Notes under the pieces: generated by a model
Databases searched by the model: none
Told to the model about the DNA's origin: nothing
Seen by the model: the letters and a program-made list of their open reading frames with translations, nothing else
Shown here: positions 49,521 to 60,800 of the stretch, piece after piece
How the letters are laid out: every line of letters starts with the position of its first letter
Numbering within the stretch: the first letter of the stretch is position 1
Position numbers and translations under genes: made by a program
NCBI RefSeq assembly: GCF_964019385.1
Contig: NC_088643.1
Location: forward strand, 50,287,395-50,351,394
Source of the DNA: Sycon ciliatum
Lineage: Eukaryota; Porifera; Calcarea; Leucosolenida; Sycettidae
Direction of reading: 5' to 3'
Length of the DNA: 64,000 nt

Positions 49521-50796
49521 TGGATGTGCGCGTTGCATGCGTGTGTCTGTGGGATGGGGTGGGGGTGCACGCACATGTGTACATGTGTGCGCGCAATATA
49601 GAATGTGTGTATTGTGTTCGTTGAACACAGGGAGTCCTCCTGATTCCATAAACTTTGTGATCATTGTAATTTTATGTGCTTTGAAGTTGAAATTCGCAAT
49701 ACATGTACTGATGCTTGATTAGATTTATGTTCCACATGTTCTATTTATTTTATTTTACTTCAAGCACTTGTACTATCAAGCACAACCCTACCAATGAAGG
49801 GAAAGAAGCAGCAGAGACACCTACTGAGTCAAATGATTGCCACCGTCAGTTCTCAAACAAAAACAATTTTTATCAAATTGAAAAATCTCACCTGTTAGTG
49901 GTGCTCACTAGCCACTAGTGACTCGAATTGTTCGTCCACGAAATTTGCAATATACCACTACGGAACCAGCAAGAGTAGGTAAGTTGGCGTAGAGCAACAG
50001 CTATGCAAAGCCATGTTCATCTCCGCTGCACTTTGGAAGGCAGTACAAGCACCCTTCATACCTCGACATTGCCTTGGAGTGGAAGCAAATTCACCATGAG
50101 TTTTCCAATTCGCTACAATCGATCTTGGGGTGATATTCGTGTCTTCTTCATCACCACTGCAGGCTGGACAGCCTTCGGGAAGACATGTGTCACTCTCCTG
50201 CTCAACAGACTCCTACATCTAGATTTGGGTACCGCCAGGGAACGAAATAGAGCTGCAAAACACCAAAGTAATTGTTTTCTTCCATTCAATTACACTGCTG
50301 AGCATGCACAGCATGGTGACAGCTAAGCAGTACGCACGTCATCAAGCCCAATTTCCAAATATGGAAGGTGTTATTTATGAAATTTGACACGGTTCCTCTT
50401 CTCTGATCGGCTCGAGACATAGCTCATCGGAATCAGTGCCCAATTCTCCTTCGGATAAGCCATACTTATTTTTGGCGTTCAGTTTCCCTTTAATAATGAT
50501 GACGTTTTCCCCAATGACACCAATTTTATGACGCTCCATGTTACTCTATGTTACTGAAGTACTAACTTTGGTCATTGGTTTGTAGAGCCCCATTCTCTAG
50601 GAGATATTATCTACATCTGCTCTGTTTCAATGTCCAGCATAAGCAAACGTGTGGATCAAGCATAACTGCTTGATTGACGCTGCCGCGGAAATGCGTATAA
50701 TAATAATAATAATAAGATGGAGCAGCAATGCAATACAATGTCCAAAAACTCAAAAATTCACTACCAGTATCATAGGGCCACAGTTGCTGCTACTGT

Positions 50797-50812
50797 GGTT
50801 GTTGTTGTTGTA

Positions 50813-50905
<93 letters not shown>
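50797..50905. repeat. (GTT)n/(GCT)n trinucleotide microsatellite
   Basis: GTT repeats pass directly into about 24 GCT repeats. Open frames through it (polyVal/polyAla, polyGln on the other strand) show no flanking gene signal. Confidence 0.97.
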
Positions 50906-50909
<4 letters not shown>

Positions 50910-52919
50910 AGGCAAGTTCACGTTCGCATAACAACAGGCGATTGACTGACTCAGTATCCTGTGATAGTGTCGGCTATGTAAATGCACCCTCTGGCCCCCT
51001 TGACCCGTTCAGAGAAGACCGATCACCGCATCCGTCAAACATGAAACACTGGCTATCGACTCCTGCATGTACAATGTCAATCATCAGTCATGTACATAAT
51101 GCACAGTCATACAGTCATACAGTGATTCCACCAATAGAGCGGCCGGACCAGCCGCAGTTATACTTCAGTACAATCATGTAGATAAAATGCGTGAAACTTA
51201 CACAGCCTTTCGCTCGTTGTACTTGCATACAATGATTATGACAAAATGGACATTGCACAATACATGACTGTACATTGTACCGGTACATGACAGACACAGT
51301 ACAATCGTCATGTTGTTGCGGTGCAGTAGATGGACGATTTGGGGCCAGCAGGACAAAATTTAATATTTTAAATACTTTCTAGAGTCAAGCCTGGGTGATC
51401 TACACAGTACATCGTGGTAATCAGAATATCTACTATCTAGTGCTTAACATGCTTGCCAACAAAGTAAGAACTGTGTCTTGTTTTGAACTATAAAACCGCA
51501 AGCCTGCCACTGGAAAGACGGTCGGTCGTACACCATGGTACACTAACGACGTTACGTTTTAATAGGTAATGTTATGGCTATTGAGTATTGGCCAGGAGCA
51601 GATAAGCCCAGCTGCTTCAGTGTTTGGCTGAAAACACGTAACTCGTTCGTCGTTGTTTGGTTGACAGCATGTTAGTTACTGAGTACTGCTGTACTGTGCG
51701 CCCTCCGCCTTGTAACAATAATTATTTAGGCCAGTACTACTACTGCAGTCGTCTGAGGTACTTTGTCCGAGTCAGGAAGTTGCATTCTACCTGCGTCGTT
51801 GGGGTATACCGACGGTTACCAGTTACGTGTATGCGCGGAAGCAGGTACTAGGTCGTCGTACCGACGTCGTCATTGCGGGCCACTCGGCCCAGGTCACCAT
51901 GATCCTGAGTTGTATCAACTAATAATACTTTACTTACTTGTAATTGTATGCACGGGACTATTTGACTTTTTTCTCCATTTGAATGTGTTGCGTTCATCTG
52001 TTTTCTTCCTGTTCTCACATTTTGTTGAGCTTGAATAAAGATATCGTGTCAAGTCGGGAACTACTTGTACTTGGGCCAGTTGGGGAAGTGGCTACTGCTA
52101 ATCACACTACTGTAGTGCCGTGCAGGAGGAGGAGGGGGGGGGGGGAGGAGCTTCGAAGTGTTGACTGATCAGTGTTGTGGTGCTGGTTGGCTCCAAGCCG
52201 ACGTCGCGACGTGCTAGCGCTAGTTTCTCAACACCTGCCGCACGCAGTGCACGACATCCATGGAACACACCGTAAACAGTAAAATTTATACAAAATGTAC
52301 TTATTAATTATGTAGTCTACAGCCGGATCACTCCACTCTATTCGCTAGCCTACATCTACGAGACAAAGTCATGATTCATGAATGAGTCTGAACTCACTCT
52401 GCACTGCACTGACTGGCAAGGGGCAGTGTGTAGATCTACGTGTGGTGGTGGCAAGAACCGCAATGACTTATGTGCATTATGTGGTTCACCTGCACCATGC
52501 CATGCCTATACATGTACAAAGGCTACAGCCGCTGAGTCTACCGCCTACCGGTCAGAATCTGATCTGACTCGAGCCCGGTGAGTACATGGGTGCGCATATG
52601 TGTGGGTCAGACTGCCGACATGCGCGACACCGCGTAGACCATGCATGGTAGACCGTAGACTAACTTGTCGGCGTAGATCTACCCATGCCATGGACACGGT
52701 ACCCGCGCGGGGTCTACGTACTGCCACTACTGACTGGTAGTCATCATGGTAGTGGTACAAGGACAGGTAGATCTACATCTACCTAATCCTACATGACCGA
52801 CATCGACAGTCCGCAGATTACCTGACTAGAGTGTGAGTACGATAAAAGTATTAGTTACAAAAATAGGTCACTCCACGACTACTCTGTACTACTACTACTA
52901 CTACTAGTAGTACTACTAG

Positions 52920-53282
52920 CAAGAGTCCATAACCCAAGCTCAAGAGTATGCAACTGTGATCTCTTTTCTATGGGCCAACCGCGCGGCGCGCTGCCTTCAT
53001 TACATCATTCAGCTGCAGTCCGCGCACTGCGGAAAATCAAACACCGCACTTTCCCTCTAGTTTGAAATGAACTTTCGTACGGAACTGGAGTTCACGCGCC
53101 AGAATTCAGATAGTTGTGTAGGTACTGGAACGAATCGAGCAAAAACGGATGGGCTCGTGCGAGAAATTGAGAGTTTGAATGCATGCTTTCAGAGCGTGAT
53201 GAAGGCAAGTTACGTAATGAAGGCAGCGCGCCACGCATGCACCCATAATCACAGTTGCATACTCTTGGGTTATGGACTCTTG
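52920..53282. mobile_element. 363-bp MITE, CAAGAGTCCATAACCC family
   Basis: Inverted ends CAAGAGTCCATAACCCAA and TTGGGTTATGGACTCTTG. The arms continue through AGAGTATGCAACTGTGAT and GCGCGCTGCCTTCATTAC on both sides, with small indels. The palindrome at 45470-45511 is a minimal relative. Confidence 0.8.
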
Positions 53283-54044
53283 GTACTAGTAGTAGTCCGC
53301 CGCTAGTCGACTGAGTCTGTCGACTGTCTGTGAGCATGTGACTCCATGATCATATGAGCTGAACTTTATGTTTCATACTTGTAGATCTACTCAGTACTTG
53401 TACATGTACATGATGTGATTGTACAGAGAGATAAGCTAAGACTTACAACATGTAGTAAGAGGAGTAGAGGCTAGAGCCTTAGAGTAGGGATTTCAGGTGA
53501 TTTTTACAACTTCGGTTTTCACAGAATTTTGTTGTGCAATGTGAAAGACCAGGGTCAGAGGAAGCTATACAGAAAATTTGAAGCAATTCGGAGCAGTAAA
53601 ACTGAAGATATAGGTCAAGGAATACCCGCGACCAACCTGTACAATAGTTGTGTACAGACCATACATGGGCAATGGCACAATCCGGAAATCCAGAAGTCCA
53701 TAGCAACACCCTAGCAACGGCTAAACACAGCCAATCAACACCAAACTTGGTGGGAAGAGAGCTTAGAGGCCACTGATTCCAAAAATGTAATTTCCGTTGC
53801 AGATTTCAAATTTCCCGCCAAAAATAACAAACATGGCGTCCATGGCAACCGCCATAGCAACGGTGCTTATCAGTGCAAAATCAGCCCAAATAACCAACAA
53901 CATAATGAACAATAGAGCTTCTTTTATGTACAAACTGTGAAGAGGTAATAAAAGAAAGGAAAGAAGCACAATAGACATGAATAGAAACAAGAACATTATT
54001 TAACGGACCCGCCCAAGATCAATTAGCTAGCACGCTACGCTTGG

Positions 54045-56989
54045 TCAGGTGTCGCTGCTAGAATGTAGCGGCCGCTTTGCCAGGGGTTCAGCAGCAGCAC
54101 TGATGTCTGAAGCTGCATTATCATCACTCGCTGTGGTGTCATCCGATTCAGAGCGAAGCAGTGTTGCAAGGTTTGAGACCAAGCACTCGATGGAGTGTAC
54201 CTTGCCAGCTTTCGACAGTGCATATACATCTGACGGCGCTTCCTGCTCCAGGACAAATTTGCGGAAGAAAAGCTGTGATCTCAGTGCCGCACGTTGTGAG
54301 CTTACTGACGACAATTTGGCAAGCTCCACCTTGGACTGGTCAATAGTTTGCCACAGACCACCGCACTTCGATATCTCTTGCGTCAAAGCCTCCTTCTTCT
54401 GCAACACTTTCTGTCGCTTCTTTTTGATGTCCTTCTCTTTCTCTTCCACTTGCTTGATGCGGTGGTCCCTGATCTCCGCCTGCCGGTCCTTGTACAGGTC
54501 ACGAAGAAGGGGAGCTGTCTTGCGGCCAATCGCTAGAACCTTCGCACGCTGAGCTGGTGTCTGTGCGCCTAACCATGCTCCAGTCTTGTTGTTGGCGAAG
54601 GCAATCATTCCATCCATTGCAATTGTAGAGGCATTTGGCTTCTCCCGGACAAACCTATCCAACTGGGCGAAATCCCTCTCAGCGATTGCATTGGTGTTGC
54701 TGACTGATGCTGTCTCCTTAGCCAAATCAACAGTCGACTGGTGGAATATGCCTCCTGGTAGGTGGTCGATAAGAAGCTGACCCATATACTGCGAGAAGGT
54801 TGAGCACAGAACCTGCAAAATCTCCAGAGTTACGGCATCACTTGATGCAGGCTGGATGAGGCAACTAAACACTGGATCAAGGACGGAAACTTGAGCTGTA
54901 GGGAAAGGTCGTGCAGACCCATCAAGCAGTGATGATCCATCAGTTGCCCACTCCGTCAGTTTCTGGTGCATCGCAGAGTAGACTGATGACATATCCAGAA
55001 TACTGATGCGTCGATCTTCCAGCACTCGCCACAGAGGAGCAATGACCAATTTGCAAATCAGTCCAAGCGCCCTTGCACCAGCAACTAATTCCGGAACACC
55101 TAGATCAGCAGAGACAGCTTTGAGCAAAAGGTTGGTCTCACCATGCACATCTTTGAGAAAATCAAGCATGCATTCATGTAGGGCATACAGACCAGCACCG
55201 TTGTAGAACAGCACATACTCGCGGTTTCCTCTTAGATCATGAAAATCCAAGTGTAAATCTGACTTGTCTAGAAAAGCACGAAACTCTGCTACTACTCCAG
55301 CTTGCTCATTTCCATGTTTATGAAAGGCACTAGTTGCTGTCCGGATGAGCCGTTGCACAAAACATTCCTTTTTGTCATATACACCTGGGACAGTGTTGGC
55401 ACCAACTTTCTGTTCCCCGAAATGCAAGTTCTCCCATTCTGACAGTGTCTTCACAGCTTGTGTGGCTAGGCCTACAATGAAATGCATGCCGCAAAAAAAG
55501 CGATTCACTTTCGCCATGTTGTCTTTTGCACTCTCACTCATGTCATTCCATCCTTCTGTAATCCCTGGCAGAATGTCAGCACGATAATCTTGCAATAGGT
55601 CATTGAATGACTTCTGCACAGCACATCTGTCGCTCATTGTATTTTTCAATTTCGACAAAATCCTGTCACCAGCTTTGCTTTCACCTAGTGCTTCACACAC
55701 ATCTGTTACATCGCATAGCACTTCCTGCAATTTCTCCAGGGTGTGAGCTGCCGTACCGCATTTCATGTCAACAAGACCCATGCTGAATGTTTTACACTCA
55801 TTCGCAAGCAGGTATGTGCCGTATTTGTCGCCAAACTTGGATGTGCCATCACTGTATAATGTGAGATTGTCTGACGCAAGAAGCTCTGAGGCTGCATGCA
55901 TGGAGCTAATCCGTTTCAATTCTATCAACATGTTTGAAAGCGTTCCTGTACTTGGTAACTGCTCAGCATGCATTCCCACCATCTCCAATACTGTTTCGAT
56001 AACGGGACGGACATTCAGGATTCCTACATTCTGTGAGAGCAGCTTGAGGCAACACATCCGAACACTATCTATAAAAACACCGTCATGTTTTGTCTGCAGC
56101 CGTGCTTTACCTTCCAGCTGACAAAGAGCATCGTGAAGACAAGCTTCTAGTTCAGCAATCCGTGCTTCACAATACTTCACTGCGGAAGCGCTCTCAGTTG
56201 CTGTACTTGCATAACTTTTTAGCATTTCATCAGACGACAACCTCTCTTTCCTATGATAATACGTTCGCTCATATTCGTTCTTCAATTTTCGCTGAGTTTC
56301 TTCGGCTTTCACTGATTTTTTTCTAGTTCCGAAACCATGCTCTCCATTTCCAAATCAAGGTGTTCAATTGTTTTCTGCAGTGTTGCCTCGTGCTCTTCCA
56401 TTTCATCAATTTTTTTTCCACGCCTACCGACAACTTTCCGCAAATTCCGAAGACGACTGTACAACGACTGCACTGATTCCTGCAATTGTGCATTACTCTC
56501 TTGCACTGTCTTCAATTCGTGTTCTAAATCACATGCCTCCTTGGCTAAAACCTTTTCCACATTGTCTTCAAAGGTGCTTTGGTCTGTGTGCCCTACACTT
56601 GCATGTTCAGTATTACCTACTGCAAGACCAACCTCTTTGCACAAAGGAATGTCAAAATGCTGAACAAGAAATTCCTGAACCTGCTGCTGGTTGCACTTAT
56701 CTTTCTGTAGCTTGCTCCTCTGTGACTTTATGCGGACGATCTTCGCACCAGCACCCTTCACATTCACAGTCTCCTGCTCCACACCATCCACTGCAGCCAC
56801 TAGCTGAATGATGGAATCCAAGCTTAGATTCTGACTTCGCTTGTAGTCCATGAGCTCAAACACGATGCCATTTGACAATTTATCACGTCGACAGAGAGCT
56901 GAGAGATTACGATTGTCAGCAAGGGCATCATCCAGCGCTTTTCGGTTGATTCCAAGCTCCTTGCAGTGGGGGCCAACAAATTCTTCCAT
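54045..56989 (-). CDS. DDE-transposase-like protein, frame split by a -1 shift
   Basis: Two overlapping minus-strand frames. 56989-56309 (226 codons, ATG with G at -3) is largely coiled coil from about residue 130. A second, offset by -1, runs to the stop at 54045 and has ~755 residues. They meet at an A7 run (slippery A AAA AAT at 56321-56315) six bases before the first stop, and coiled-coil sequence continues across. The long part has an RNase-H-like transposase pattern: Asp in LYSDGTSKFG (about 155), Asp in NTMSDRCAVQKSFN (228), C-x2-H in FFCGMH (274-277) and Glu in NAIAERDFAQLDR (545). The C-x2-H insert is known from hAT, Mutator, P and Kolobok transposases. No terminal repeats were found. 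It is divergent from the TASOR-like gene. It could be a live transposon gene, a domesticated one or a recent pseudogene. Confidence 0.7.
56315..56321 (-). promoter_or_regulatory. Candidate -1 ribosomal frameshift (slippery) heptamer
   Basis: Read on the minus strand as A AAA AAT in the upstream frame, followed by CAG and TGA. A -1 slip leads exactly into the long downstream frame. A one-base indel (or sequencing error) in the homopolymer would look the same. Confidence 0.45.
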
Positions 56990-57039
56990 GACTACACTGG
57001 TCAGTACCACGAAAATAAATTCCGCTAAGAACCGCCGTC

Positions 57040-57122
57040 CTGCAGAGGTACAGGAACAGTCATTCTTTGTAAAATCGAGGTCGTAGATTACGATTTTCGA
57101 TGCTGCTAGAGCGAGGACTTAC
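57040..57122 (-). other. Probable 83-bp 5'UTR intron of the transposase-like gene
   Basis: On the minus strand, CTG|GTAAGT at 57123/57122 and a pyrimidine-rich CCTCTGCAG|GACGG at 57040/57039 are strong splice sites, 50 bp upstream of the start ATG. The frame upstream of the donor meets a TGA, so the first exon is non-coding. Confidence 0.55.
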
Positions 57123-57833
57123 CAGAAACGGCGGAAAACAGCACCTGAATATTTCACGACGACGACAAACAACTGAAAATCCTACGCACTACATCGTGAG
57201 ACACACCAAACGAAAGCTCGAAACCTCAGCTGACAGATAAAAGTCTTCTTCCTCGCTGAAAATGTAGAAATTCAAACAAAAGCAAGAAAGAAGTCCGTGC
57301 ACTTCACTGTGCCATGACGTACATGTAGATCCTTTTTGAACGCGTCACCATCCAGGTCGAAACGGCCGCTTTTGTCACGTGACTGATATCCCTACTTAGA
57401 GGTAAGGACTTAGGTGCATGCACGTGAGTGTGGCAAGCAGTGCCCGGAATAGTACTAGTAGTGACAGACTCAGTGCAGTGGGCACCGTATCGCGGTGACT
57501 GTTTGTTTGTCATGTGGACCAGACGCAGTGTTCCGTTTTCCCTTCCGTGACCTCGGCTCGAGATTTGCATGTTTTTTGCGGCGGCTTGCCGTAAACAACG
57601 GAGTACCACCGGCAGGATAAGAATTGTCTGTGTTGGAACGCTGCGTGTCTAGCTCTAGGCTGCGGCTTTGACAACAATACTCAATAGTGAACGTGATCGA
57701 CTAGTAAAGCTTTGTGGCTGGAAGAAACTCCTGACCTGCATGCCAAATACTTGCAAACTGCCTCGTTCCGGATCGAGTTCATGCTGGACGCGTGACGGAA
57801 GGGGGCCTCGCCATCCAGCAGCTAGCTGCTACG
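57123..57833. other. Divergent promoter region, transposase-like / TASOR-like genes
   Basis: About 700 bp between the two oppositely oriented transcription units, including the non-coding first exon of the minus gene. No TATA box is evident. A 101-codon minus frame (57609-57304) has no recognisable content. Confidence 0.4.
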
Positions 57834-60800
57834 ATGGCCTGTTTGAACTTCGTTATTCCTAAAAGGAAGGCAGTGGCTACGTCCAGCGCCCGCCGCGTGC
57901 AAGTCCAGAAGAATAGTAGAGACTGGAGCAATGTGCTGACGACTGTCCTACGCTCCGTGAGGAACAAGGACTATTTAGGACTGTTCTCGGATCCGCATGG
58001 AGTAGAAAGTATCCCCAACACGCCAGCTGCTCAGAGTGCATTGGAAGATTGGCGCAGAGAGAAGCGCAAGCTGGGCTACAGACTTGATGAGCTGGTTATT
58101 GTCGATCTGTTTCTGGTTGTTGATTGGCAACAGGCACATCAGCTTGCCTACAGCGGTATGAACGCAGAGCTGGAGTGGAATCAGCATGCCTATCAGTTTG
58201 GTGATCCGAGCTGCGGCGCAAACCTGTTCCGACATGCCGACAGTGCTTGGGAGGCCGCTGCACTGCATAACATGATGGCTTCAACAGCAGGCGAATGCCA
58301 AACGGTCTCCCTTGTTGTGTTCAGCTGCCTGCACGGCAAATGCAAGGACACGAAGGAGTATGGCTGCACGCCAACACCTAATTTTGATTCGCACATCGGC
58401 AACTTTCAGCCGCCCGATGATCTACCGAGTGATATGCTGCCGTTTCGCATGCAGTATGTGTTTGACTTTGATGATGAGGAATGCCGCACCCGCCCTCAGC
58501 CGCGTCACTGTTGGCCTGTGGCCATTCTGACCCTTTCCCTGGGTATGTCTAACAAGTACTACCATTCGCTGAAATGTCGTGTTGGAAAGCAAAGAGCCCG
58601 TGCCCTGAACGAACAACAGCTACAGCAGAAGCAGGACCAGCAGGAAATGGATGAAGAGCAGCAACTGCAAAGGCGTAAGCAGCAGCGGATGCAATGGCAG
58701 CAGCAGCAGCAGCAACAGGAGCAACAACAGAGGGAGCAGCAGCCGCAGCAGCATCAACCACAGCTGCTGAAGCAGCCACTGCAGCAGCAGCAGCAGCAGC
58801 TATATCAGATGCAGCAACATAGGCAACAGGATCCTCGACCACAATCACGTGAGAAGCCCCCGCAGCAGCAGCAGCAGCAGCAGCAGTGGCAGAAACGAAA
58901 GCAGCAACGGCGACAGCAGCAGCAGCAGCAGCAGTGTCAGGAACCAGAGCAGGGGCACCTAGTGCAACAGCAGACATACCCTCGCCCGAGCGCCCTTGTT
59001 TGGGCAGCAAGCATGGCGGATCAGTCTACAAATACCGGCCCATCCACTGCAATCACATCAACGGTCCTGTCATCCTCAGGCACGACAGCACACTCACAGA
59101 AGTCCAGCCTGGCTACCTGGCTACCAACGCCAATGACACCAGCAATCACCGGCAGCAGTACACAGCAAGTCACGCTGTGGCAAGCCTCACCACTGCAGCT
59201 ACAAGCGGCAGTGCAGCAGGAACTGTCTGCTGTCGTGGACCAGCAGCAGCCGGCCGCACAGCGCTCATGGCAACCTACACCATCCTCGCCTCCTCGAACA
59301 TCTGTAGGGTTAGAAATGCCCGGCGGGACTGGCCAGCTACACAAGTCAACACCATCATCAGCCATCATGCACGCTCTGCACGTTCTAGGCCGGTACGCAC
59401 AGCAGTCACTGCTAGCTGACCCGACGCGGATGGGCTGCCGGCAATCGCAGACATGCCCACCACCGCAGCCCCCGCTGTCGTCACCGCCGTCGCCACCGCC
59501 GCCACCGCCACCACCACCGCAACCACCGGTGCCATCTCCATCTCAGCGCACACTGGCTCAGATTGCCCCTGGATCCAGTACTGCACAGCCCCCGGCCGAT
59601 GCTACAAGTGAAGGGCCTATCATTGCAGGTAGCGCTGCATCAACCGGGCCATGTCTAGTGCAGCAAGAACGCACGGGATGCCAAGCATATTGTATAACCG
59701 GTTTGAGAGATGAAAGTGGCATTAGCGTGCAGCAACCTCCTAGAGCTCAAACAAATCTGTGGTGCGGCGATCTTGTTTCGAGCGGTTCCAAGCGAATTTG
59801 CAAGCTGGAAGTGGAGCTGAGTGCTACTAGTACTTCCGAGTCCCCTCAGTTCAGCTCAAGAGTTCCACCTCTGCTTGGTGACCAGCTGCATATGACGAAG
59901 GGATTTCGCCTTGACAAGCTTCAGCAGCGCTTGCCGGTAGATGTGTGGAATGCCAAACCCAATTCTAGTCTGACTCGCCAATCCTGGACTTTCCACTGGC
60001 TGACAGCTAAAGTTTCTGAAGAAGCTGAGCCGGGTCGTCTGGCGGCCACTCACCAACATTTAGCTTCTGTCAAGTTTGCTGCAGTGTGCAACCTACGTCC
60101 AGCCCGGTCATCTCCGTCAACCTCGTCCAAGGTCAAAGTATTTATTATTCCCAAGGTCTTCAGCTACGCCAGTGGCTTGCAGCTGCTATTGGCAGTAAAA
60201 GAGGACCTCAGTACCGACACTGCTGGACGGCATTCCTCGCTCGGCGCTGCTGGTCAGTGTTCCTCACTCCACACTCTGCACAGCTCATCACCTGTAGTTG
60301 ATCAAACCGATGTCCAACTTGTCGTTGAGGTTTGTTCTCCTGCAGACGTCTCCCACGTAGCTCATCAGCCAAACGCCGTCAACAAAGTTAGCAGCAGCAG
60401 CACAACATCCATCCCGCTGCCGGTGGTATCGTCGGTATCTTCGCCGCCGCCGTCATCCTTGTCACCGCCAGTGCACCCGGCCGATACCACTCATGACACG
60501 GCTGAAGAGGAAGTGAGATCACGGTCACCTGACTCACGCGGCCGTGACCTTGAATCTGACGGCGTACTTCGTCGCTGCACTGCAGCGAGCCCTGGCAATC
60601 CTGCTGCTGAAGACGACGACGATGACGACAACGAGAATGACTCAGTCCACTCTACACGTAGTGATGGTTTTAAGGACGGTGATTGTGTGCTTCCTGAAGC
60701 AGATGCAGACGAGGCGGCTGCCGGCATGCTGGATACACGCAATGGTGACAACCTGAAAGCAACTGCAAGCGGTATCATTAAACTGGCATGGGATCGAGCC

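Larger units (their letters stand above)
47326..50489. mobile_element. 3.16-kb DNA transposon with ~785-bp inverted arms, TTAA target site
   Basis: The left arm (47326 to about 48110) and right arm (about 49680-50489) are reverse complements, roughly 98% identical in the outer 300 bp by eye. Outer ends read AGGGAAACTGAACGCC and are flanked by TTAA (47322-47325, 50490-50493). A TTAA duplication suggests piggyBac-type integration, but the terminus is not the usual CCC; a TA duplication would fit as well. Each arm carries the same ~107-codon frame (47812-47489 minus, 50003-50326 plus), which I do not recognise. The 1.57-kb loop has a nested MITE and GT/G-rich microsatellites; no transposase seen. 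Confidence 0.85.
50490..54044. other. Gene-poor interval
   Basis: No gene recognised. It contains a (GTT)n-(GCT)n tract at about 50797-50905, repeated TAGATCTAC palindromes near 52428 and 52767-52779, and the MITE at 52920-53282. The ~760 bp before 54045 are the 3' flank of the minus-strand transposase-like gene. Confidence 0.4.

Noticed and set aside
47489..50326. Mirrored 107-codon frames (47812-47489 minus and 50003-50326 plus) as duplicate host genes
   Set aside because: They lie in the inverted arms of one transposon and have no recognised domain.
57304..57609. 101-codon minus-strand frame upstream of the TASOR-like gene
   Set aside because: It overlaps the promoter region, has no homology I recognise and no strong start context.
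57792..57833. Upstream GTG-initiated extension of the TASOR-like protein
   Set aside because: GTG is not a usual animal start; the first ATG at 57834 has a strong context.
58549..59010. Minus-strand Ala/Val-rich 153-codon frame
   Set aside because: Antisense shadow of the polyglutamine-coding CAG tract.
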